Source: Hymenobacter caeli (GTDB lineage Bacteria > Bacteroidota > Bacteroidia > Cytophagales > Hymenobacteraceae). Taken from it: a stretch of 64,000 nucleotides of DNA. A program made the position numbers and the translations under genes. Below the pieces are notes generated by a model that ran no database searches, was not told the DNA's origin, and was given only the letters and a program-made list of their open reading frames with translations. The DNA lies in assembly GCF_013294115.1 (NCBI RefSeq), contig NZ_JABSNP010000010.1:124001-188000 (forward strand), written 5' to 3'. Shown here in pieces: positions 58,631 to 64,000 of this stretch (position 1 is the stretch's first letter; every line of letters begins with the position of its first letter).

Positions 58631-58638
58631 CAAAGGTA
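58631..58638 (-). promoter_or_regulatory. -7 promoter box TACCTTTG of the candidate RNA
   Basis: Exact TAnnTTTG match on the minus strand. The only thing downstream of it before an opposing gene is the structured region ending at 58350. Confidence 0.65.
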
Positions 58639-58664
58639 GGCGCGGGGCCCGGCCGCCTCGCCGC

Positions 58665-58672
58665 TACTTTTG
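58665..58672 (+). promoter_or_regulatory. -7 promoter box TACTTTTG of the EamA gene
   Basis: Exact TAnnTTTG match ending 4 bases before the ATG at 58677. The transcript would begin at the start codon, so the mRNA is expected to be leaderless. Confidence 0.75.
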
Positions 58673-58676
58673 CCGC

Positions 58677-59108
58677 ATGACCAACTGGCTGCCCCTGGCG
58701 CTGCTCACGGCCCTGTGCCTGGCGCTCTACAACTTCTTCATCAAGCTGGCGGCCCAGCACCTGCCGCCCGCCGCGGGGGCCGTGGTGCTGCAACTGGTGG
58801 CCGCTGCCCTGGGCAGCGCGTGGCTGCTGCGCCTGAAGCTGCAAGGGCCGCCGCTGCCCCTGAGCGGCCGGGGCCTGGGGCTGGCGGCATTGGCCGGGCT
58901 GGCCGTGGGCGTGGCCGAAATTCTGACGTTCGTGGTGTTCCGGCGCGGGGTGCCGGCCGCCGTGGGCACGCCCGTGATTGTGGGCGGCTCGGTGCTGCTC
59001 ACGGCCCTGCTGGGGTGGGCGGTGCTGCGCGAAAGCCTGGGTTGGCCGCAGGTGGCGGGCCTGGGGCTGGTGGTGGCGGGCATCGCGCTGCTGGCGCGGG
59101 GGCAGTAG
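58677..59108 (+). CDS. EamA-family half-size transporter
   Basis: The 143-residue protein has five membrane helices and the EamA features LALYNFFIKLAAQHLPP at the N-terminus, VVFRRGVPAAVGTPVIVGGSVLLTALLGWAVLRESLG, and a last GLGLVVAGIALL. Half-size members act as dimers and export metabolites. The substrate is unknown. The ATG is 4 bases after an exact promoter box. Its stop lies 22 bases from the convergent glycosyltransferase-like gene. Confidence 0.88.
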   Translation: MTNWLPLALLTALCLALYNFFIKLAAQHLPPAAGAVVLQLVAAALGSAWLLRLKLQGPPLPLSGRGLGLAALAGLAVGVAEILTFVVFRRGVPAAVGTPVIVGGSVLLTALLGWAVLRESLGWPQVAGLGLVVAGIALLARGQ

Positions 59109-59130
59109 CCCGGGCGCGGCTACGGTTGAT

Positions 59131-60948
59131 TTAGTCGAACGCCGGGTCGTGGCCGATGAGCCGGCCCGGGGCGGGCAGCGCGTAAATTTCGTCCACCCCG
59201 TCGCGGTAGGCGGGGCGGGCGGGCAGGGGCGGGCGGTAGGGGCCCTGGTAGGCGGGCGGCACCACCACGTAGCGGTAGCGCACCCCGGGCTGAGCGCTGG
59301 TGTCGAACTGCCAGCGGCGGCCGGGCGTGCGGTAGTGGGCCAAAAACAGGTAGTGCAGCGACGACTCGTTGACGCCCACCAGCACCCGGCCCGGGGGCTG
59401 CCCTTCGAGCCAGGCAAAGGAACGCCAGATGGCCCCCACGTACTGGCGGTTGCCGCGCACCAGGCCAACCATCGTGTAGGCTTGGTAGGCCACGAACAGC
59501 GCCAGGCCCAGGCCGGCCACCCGGGGGGGCCAGCGCCCCGGGCGGGTCCGCAGCCCGGCATCCACCACCAGGCCCACCAGCGCGAAAAAATACAGGGCCT
59601 TGTAAAGCAGCACCCGCTCGGGCGGCAGTACCCGCTGCACCGCCAGCAGCGCGTAGGGCAGCAGCACGAACCACAGCGCCGGCGGCCCCAGGCGGTGCAC
59701 CGCCGCCCGCAGGTCGGGCGCCAGGCCGGCCTGCCCCCGGGCCCGCCACAGCCACCCAAACGCCCCGAGCCCGGCCAGGAACAGCAGGGCCCCCACGGTG
59801 CGCTGCCCGGCCAGCGTGCCCTCGGTGAACCAGGCGAAGGCCGGCAGCTCCCGCACCATTTCCGGCCAGGGGCGCGGGGCCACGTAGCCGTTGGCCAGCA
59901 GCCGGCGCCAGCCCGAGAGCAGCAGCAGCGGGGCGTAGAGCAGGGCCGCCCCCGCCCCGACGCCCGCCGCCACCGCCGCGGTGCGGCCCAGGCCGGCCCA
60001 GTCGCGCCGCCGCAGGTACACCAGCCCCAGGTAGCTGCCGGCCGAGGCCACCACGTAGGCAAACGACGGCAGCGTGTAGCAGCCCAGCACGCCGCTGAGC
60101 AGCAGCGTGGCCCAGGCCACGCGCGGGCCCCCGGGCCGGGCCAGCAGCGCCACCGCGGCAAAAAAGTGGACGCCCGCCAGCGTCATCAGCAGCCAGTAGC
60201 CGCGCCCGGCCACGGCGTTGTACAGGCACAGCTGCACCCACGCAAACAGGGTGAGGGCCACCAGCGCCGCCCGAAACGTGCCGAACCGCACCAGCCCCCC
60301 AAACAGCAGCCCCGTGCCAGCCGTGGCGGTGAGCAGCACCGGCAGCCGCAGGGTAAACCACAGGTCCGGGTTTAGCCGAAAAAATAACCAACTCAGCGTG
60401 TCGGACAGCACGTGGTTGTTGGGAATGGGGTAGAAGCTGCTCACCGCCAGCAGCCCCCGGCGGATGAAAAAATCGTAGGAGGCCACTTCGTCCGCGTGGT
60501 ACGATTTGACGATGCTAAAAAAAAGGCGCACCGCGGTGAGCAGCGCCAGGTTGAGGCCCGCTGCCCGGCGCTGCGCCGGCGACAAGGCCGCCAGGCGGGC
60601 TCCCGTGCCGGCCCAGGCCGCGCGGGTTTCGGCGGCCAGGGCCGCCAGCTGCCGCCGTCCGGGCCGGCCGGCCAGCGCCAGCCCAGTGGCCAGCAGCAGG
60701 GCGCAGGCCGCGCTCAGGGCGGTGGCCTGCGCCCGGGCAAACCCGGCCGCCGATACCCGCACGGGCAGGTAGTCGTAAAATCCGTTGTGAAAAGTGATGC
60801 GCCCCTGGGCCAGTACCTCGGCGTACGTGGCTTGGTTGAGCACCAGGGCCGCGTAGGCCGCGCACAAGGCCAGTACCCCCAGCAGCAACACATAAAAAAA
60901 CTGCCCGCTGGCGCTGGGCGAAGCGGAAAGGGGAGGAGGCGGGGGCAT
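59131..60948 (-). CDS. Multi-pass membrane protein, glycosyltransferase GT39/GT83-like
   Basis: The 605-residue protein has about 11-12 membrane helices, a first periplasmic loop with acidic residues and SYHADEVASYDFFIRRG (the DE dyad of ArnT/PMT-type GT-C enzymes), and a soluble C-terminal domain of about 110 residues with VGVNESSLHYLFLAHYRTPG. GT-C enzymes transfer sugars from polyprenyl carriers. The donor and acceptor are unknown. ATG 60948 is preferred; ATG 61020 would add 24 basic residues. It follows maf on the same strand after 196 bases that show no distinct feature. Confidence 0.7.
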   Translation of the reverse strand: MPPPPPLSASPSASGQFFYVLLLGVLALCAAYAALVLNQATYAEVLAQGRITFHNGFYDYLPVRVSAAGFARAQATALSAACALLLATGLALAGRPGRRQLAALAAETRAAWAGTGARLAALSPAQRRAAGLNLALLTAVRLFFSIVKSYHADEVASYDFFIRRGLLAVSSFYPIPNNHVLSDTLSWLFFRLNPDLWFTLRLPVLLTATAGTGLLFGGLVRFGTFRAALVALTLFAWVQLCLYNAVAGRGYWLLMTLAGVHFFAAVALLARPGGPRVAWATLLLSGVLGCYTLPSFAYVVASAGSYLGLVYLRRRDWAGLGRTAAVAAGVGAGAALLYAPLLLLSGWRRLLANGYVAPRPWPEMVRELPAFAWFTEGTLAGQRTVGALLFLAGLGAFGWLWRARGQAGLAPDLRAAVHRLGPPALWFVLLPYALLAVQRVLPPERVLLYKALYFFALVGLVVDAGLRTRPGRWPPRVAGLGLALFVAYQAYTMVGLVRGNRQYVGAIWRSFAWLEGQPPGRVLVGVNESSLHYLFLAHYRTPGRRWQFDTSAQPGVRYRYVVVPPAYQGPYRPPLPARPAYRDGVDEIYALPAPGRLIGHDPAFD

Positions 60949-61144
60949 GAAGGCGGACAAATATTTTCGACTTAGGGCGCGGAGCCACCCGCTCTGCCGC
61001 TGCAAAAGTGCGCCAATCATCGGCGCGGGGCCCCGAACAATTAATCCAGGCGAGTAATCCAGGCGAGCGTAGTGCGCCCCCGCGCCGCGCCGGTTGTGCG
61101 GCGTACGCGCCTCGGGGCCGGCCGGCAAGGCGCAGTAATAAGCG

Positions 61145-61735
61145 CTAAGCGGCGGATGGCAGCGCCGGCAGGGCCCCCAGCTTTTTTAGTTCTTCCCACA
61201 CCCGGTGCGTGGGCAGACCCATCACGTTGAAGTACGAGCCCTCGAGGCGCGTTACGCCCACCAGGCCAATCCAGTCCTGGGCCCCGTAGGCCCCGGCTTT
61301 GTCGAAGGGCCGGGCCGTGGCGATGTAGTGGCCGATTTCGGCCGGGCTCAGGGCCCGGAAATGCACCGTGGTCCGGTCCGAAAACACCACTTGCCGGCCG
61401 TCGCCGGTGCGCAGGCACACCCCCGTGAACACGTCGTGGGCCCGGCCTTGCAGGCGGCCGAGCATGGCGGCGGCCTCGGCCGCGTCGGCGGGCTTGTTCA
61501 GCACGTCGTCTTCCAAGCACACAATGGTGTCGGCGGTGAGCACCACCTCGTCCGGGGCCAGGCCGGCGGCGTAGGCGGCGGCCTTGTGGGCGGCCAGGTA
61601 CTCGGCCACTGCGGCCCGGCGCAGGTGGGGCGGAAAGTCTTCGGCCACGTCCAGCAGGCGGGTTTCGTAGGCCAGGCCCAGGTCGGCGAGGAGCTGGCGG
61701 CGGCGGGGCGAATTAGAGGCTAAAATCAGTTTCAC
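61145..61735 (-). CDS. maf: Maf-like nucleoside triphosphate pyrophosphatase
   Basis: The 196-residue protein has the Maf signature ILASNSPRRRQLL, LTADTIVCLEDDVLNKP, MLGRLQGRAHDVFTGV and FDKAGAYGAQDWIGL. The last pattern places it with the dTTP/UTP pyrophosphatase (YhdE) type. It hydrolyses non-canonical or excess nucleotides. The start is a GTG at 61735 that overlaps the TGA of the upstream DUF1015 gene (GTGA), so translation is probably coupled. Confidence 0.92.
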   Translation of the reverse strand: MKLILASNSPRRRQLLADLGLAYETRLLDVAEDFPPHLRRAAVAEYLAAHKAAAYAAGLAPDEVVLTADTIVCLEDDVLNKPADAAEAAAMLGRLQGRAHDVFTGVCLRTGDGRQVVFSDRTTVHFRALSPAEIGHYIATARPFDKAGAYGAQDWIGLVGVTRLEGSYFNVMGLPTHRVWEELKKLGALPALPSAA

Positions 61736-63090
61736 GCGGGAAGGGCCGGGGCGGGCCCGGCCTGGAAGTACTGGTCGAACACGTGGCCGGCCTCGTCGTC
61801 GGCGATGCTGCCGAAGAGGAAGCCGGCCAGGGTTTTGGGGTAGAAGAAGGTGGACTTGGCCGGCATCACGGCCCCGGAGTGGCACACGGCCTCCACCTCG
61901 GCCATCGTCACCTCGTTCACGATGAGGGCCGCGCGGGCCTCGCCGCGGTCCACCCGCTGGAGGCACTCGGCGAAGCTGCGCACGTAGGCCACGCCCGGCC
62001 AGGCGCGCTGCGCGTCGGGCCCCCGCAGGCCCAGGGCTCGTTCCAGCACGAAGAAGTGCAGCACCGTCAGGTCCAGGTCTTTCACCTCAGCCGTCGTGTC
62101 CCAACCGAGTTGGCCGTGCGCTTCCGGCCGGAGGCGGATTTTATAGGCCAGCCCGCCCAGGTACAGCCCAAAGGCCCAGCGCTTGCCAGCAATAATCTCG
62201 GGCAGGTCCGCGGCTTCCTCCAGCGGCAGCACCGTGAAGTAGGGCCCCAAGCGGGCCAGAAACTCGGCGTCGCTCAGCGCGCGGCCGCCGGGGCCGTCGG
62301 GCAGCTCCAGCAGCAGGCGGTGGGTGGGCAGGATGCGCAAATCGTCGCTGGCCGCGTTGGTGAGGTACATGAGGTGGTAGTTCCAGGGCTCGCGGCCGGT
62401 GGCGGCGGGCCCGGCCTGCGCCTGGCGGGCGTGGCGGTGGGCCAGCGAGCCCTCGTAGCGGTGGTGGCCGTCGGCCAGAATCACCTCGCGCCCGGCCAGC
62501 ACCGCCTGGAAGCGCCGAATCACGGCCGCGTCCTGCACCACGGCCAGCACGTCGCGGGCCCCCTGGTAGTCGTCCTCGGTTTGGTAGAGGGGCGAGAGCA
62601 TGGCCTCGTCGAGGTGGGCTTCCAACTCGAAGTCGTCGTCGCGGTAGAGGCCGTGGGTGGCGCTGGTTTCGAACTCGGTGCGGGCCAGCAGGGCGGCGCG
62701 GTCGCGCACGCTGGCGGGCAGCGTGTTTTCGTGGCGCAGCACCACGCCCTCGGCCCAGTCGTAGGCCCGCACGTGGCACACGAAGCCCTTGCGGCAGTAT
62801 TCGCGGGCGCTGCCCGGCAGCCGGAAGTACTGGTAGTAGGCGTAGAGGCCGGGCAACGCGTCCTGGCGCAGCACGCCCTCGGCCTGCCAGCGGCGCAGCG
62901 TGGCCCGGGCCGCCCCGGCGGGGTCGTCGCCCGAGGGCACGGCCAAATGAATGGAGTTGAGCGGGTTGCGGTAGAGCGCCGCCCGCTGCCGGGCCGACAC
63001 CACGTCGAAGAGCGGCGAAACGTACGCGTCGATGTCGGCCCCCAGCGCCGGGGCGTAGCGCCAGCCGCGCAAAGGTTGAATTTCAGCCAT
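61732..63090 (-). CDS. DUF1015 family protein
   Basis: The 452-residue protein matches DUF1015 (COG4198) throughout: IQPLRGWRYAPALGADIDAYVSPLFDVVS at the start, NSIHLAVP, LYAYYQYFRLPG, GFVCHVRAYDWAEGVVLRHENT, EVILADGHHRYEGSLAH, MYLTNAASDDLRILPTHRLL, and a C-terminal PKTLAGFLFGSIADDEAGHVFD. The function is unknown; the DGHHRYE motif suggests a metal site. It overlaps maf by 4 bases and lies downstream of pdxH. Confidence 0.92.
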   Translation of the reverse strand: MAEIQPLRGWRYAPALGADIDAYVSPLFDVVSARQRAALYRNPLNSIHLAVPSGDDPAGAARATLRRWQAEGVLRQDALPGLYAYYQYFRLPGSAREYCRKGFVCHVRAYDWAEGVVLRHENTLPASVRDRAALLARTEFETSATHGLYRDDDFELEAHLDEAMLSPLYQTEDDYQGARDVLAVVQDAAVIRRFQAVLAGREVILADGHHRYEGSLAHRHARQAQAGPAATGREPWNYHLMYLTNAASDDLRILPTHRLLLELPDGPGGRALSDAEFLARLGPYFTVLPLEEAADLPEIIAGKRWAFGLYLGGLAYKIRLRPEAHGQLGWDTTAEVKDLDLTVLHFFVLERALGLRGPDAQRAWPGVAYVRSFAECLQRVDRGEARAALIVNEVTMAEVEAVCHSGAVMPAKSTFFYPKTLAGFLFGSIADDEAGHVFDQYFQAGPAPALPA

Positions 63091-63096
63091 TTAGTT

Positions 63097-63206
63097 AATT
63101 AAAAATTATGAATTAAAAATTAAAAGTGAGCAGCTTGACTATGTGCTCGTTGAATTAAAAATGTTGGTTACCCCAATTTTTAATTCTTCATTTTTAATTT
63201 TTAATT
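63097..63206. repeat. Inverted 7-base-period array, AATTAAA word
   Basis: The left arm reads AATTAAA, AATTATG, AATTAAA, AATTAAA. The right arm has AATTTTTAATTCTTC and TTTTTAATTTTTAATT in inverted orientation. It shares its word with the array at 27430-27511 but the arms match less exactly. It separates pdxH from the DUF1015 gene. Confidence 0.82.
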
Positions 63207-63211
63207 CCTCC

Positions 63212-63874
63212 TCACGGGGCCAGGCGGCGGATGGCCCACGCGCCGGCGGCCCCGGCGGCCCGGGTGTATTCCAGGCGGTCGTGCAGGCGGCTGGGGCGGC
63301 CCTGCCAGAATTCAATTAACGTGGGCCGCACCACGAACCCGCCCCAGTGCGGCGGGCGCGGCAGCGGGTCCTGGCCCGTAAACTGGGCTTCGGCGGCGGC
63401 TTCGCGGGCTTCCAGCGCGGCGCGGCCCTCGATGGGCTGGCTCTGGGGCGAGGCCCAGGCCCCGAGCTGGCTGCCGCGCGGGCGGCTCTGAAAATACGCG
63501 GTGCTCAGGGCTTCCGGGGCCCGTTCCACGCGCCCTTCCACGCGCACCTGCCGCTCCAGGCCGGGCCAGAAAAAGTTGAGGGCCGCCAGCGGCTGCGCGG
63601 CCAGCTCCCGGCCCTTGCGCGAGGCGTAGTTGGTGTAAAACAAAAAGCCGGCGTCGTCGGGCAGGCCCTTGAGCAGCACCACGCGCGAGGAGGGCTGGCC
63701 GCCGGCCGCCACCGTGCTCAGGGTGAAGGCCGTGGGCTCGTCGAGCTGCGCGGCCAGGGCCTCGTCGAGCCACGCGCGGAACTGCGCCACCGCGTCGGGC
63801 CGCACGTCGGCCCGCGAAAGGCGGCGCTGGGCGTAGGTTTTGCGCAGGTCGGCGAGGCGTTGGTCGTCTGGCAT
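63212..63874 (-). CDS. pdxH: Pyridoxamine 5'-phosphate oxidase
   Basis: The 220-residue FMN enzyme has [84 protein letters not shown] and the C-terminal [25 protein letters not shown]. It oxidises pyridoxamine or pyridoxine phosphate to PLP. The ATG at 63874 is used; a TTG five codons upstream is less likely. The leader contains a short 7-base-period stretch (GGTTACC, CATTATC). Confidence 0.95.
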   Translation of the reverse strand: MPDDQRLADLRKTYAQRRLSRADVRPDAVAQFRAWLDEALAAQLDEPTAFTLSTVAAGGQPSSRVVLLKGLPDDAGFLFYTNYASRKGRELAAQPLAALNFFWPGLERQVRVEGRVERAPEALSTAYFQSRPRGSQLGAWASPQSQPIEGRAALEAREAAAEAQFTGQDPLPRPPHWGGFVVRPTLIEFWQGRPSRLHDRLEYTRAAGAAGAWAIRRLAP

Positions 63875-64000
63875 GGGGTCGGTTAACAAGGAACAGTTAT
63901 TGGTTACCCATTATCAAGCGGCCCGGGCCCCGCGGCGGGAACCGGGCCGCGCTGCCCGCGGTTGGCACGTAGCCTGCTCGCCGGCGGGGCCGTAAAAGGG

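Noticed and set aside
1..64000. tRNA, rRNA, CRISPR arrays, prophage or transposase genes
   Set aside because: I looked for TψC-like GGTTCGAATCC arms, regular spacer arrays, integrase or transposase motifs and found none. The inverted arrays have no spacers of constant length and no cas genes.

Overview
The window looks like chromosome from a high-GC member of the Bacteroidota, most likely a Hymenobacter-like cytophagian. The evidence is the type IX secretion sorting domains, a PID-CTERM tail beside an exosortase X, SPOR/HU-CCDC81 and TonB-ExbBD genes in the usual Bacteroidota order, promoters of the TAnnTTTG type, and almost no Shine-Dalgarno sequences. I see no tRNA or rRNA gene, no CRISPR array, no transposase and no prophage. 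Most of the region is ordinary housekeeping and envelope DNA with strongly GC-ending codons. A few visibly AT-richer genes (about 13.6-14.0 kb, 49.5-50.3 kb, 57.8-58.3 kb) stand out as probable later arrivals.

Layout. 0-3 kb: end of an unknown gene, two palindromic elements, a DUF6544 protein and a six-BON-domain protein. 3-6 kb: a Lys/Ala-rich protein followed by an Mla-type lipid transport operon (permease, ATPase, MCE protein). 6.3-11 kb: an EEH-type amidohydrolase, a biotin carboxylase, an alpha-oxoamine synthase that may make the sulfonolipid base, and a histone H1-like protein. 11-14 kb: tyrS and holA diverge from one compact promoter region. 14-19 kb: exosortase X, its partner membrane protein, a PID-CTERM substrate and a large T9SS cargo protein. 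19.4-27.4 kb: sugar MFS transporter, PAP2 phosphatase, an osmoprotectant ABC transporter whose two genes are separated by a CAT-like and a HAD gene, and an aldo/keto reductase. 27.6-38.5 kb: a long TPR protein, an outer membrane barrel, then SPOR-ExbB-ExbD-TonB-folC-trmB. 38.6-46 kb: a fused peroxiredoxin, a TrpF-like protein without the catalytic Cys, mnmA, a lipoprotein, a secreted subtilase and aspA. 46-53.4 kb: zinc ribbon protein, FAD oxidoreductase, methyltransferase, orphan secreted protein, DUF2911, lipoprotein, tryptophan 2,3-dioxygenase and a lone serine dehydratase beta chain. 53.5-58.3 kb: TolC and membrane fusion protein without a pump, gpsA and a small HAD protein. 58.3-64 kb: a probable structured RNA, an EamA half-transporter, a membrane glycosyltransferase-like protein, maf, DUF1015 and pdxH.

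The most unusual structure is not a gene. At about a dozen intergenic sites there are AT-rich arrays with a 7- or 8-base period, usually as two inverted arms around a short loop, and the downstream arm often runs up to, or supplies, the start codon. Each site uses its own word (for example TTAGCTG, AATTAAA, AACAATT, or ATTCACTC), but the architecture is the same. Other leads are a substrate-binding domain that appears circularly permuted within an ABC permease fusion, two long perfect palindromes flanking an apparent insertion in that transporter locus, a promoter-hairpin-terminator unit that may be an unannotated RNA, and tandem dyad operators in front of the BON gene.
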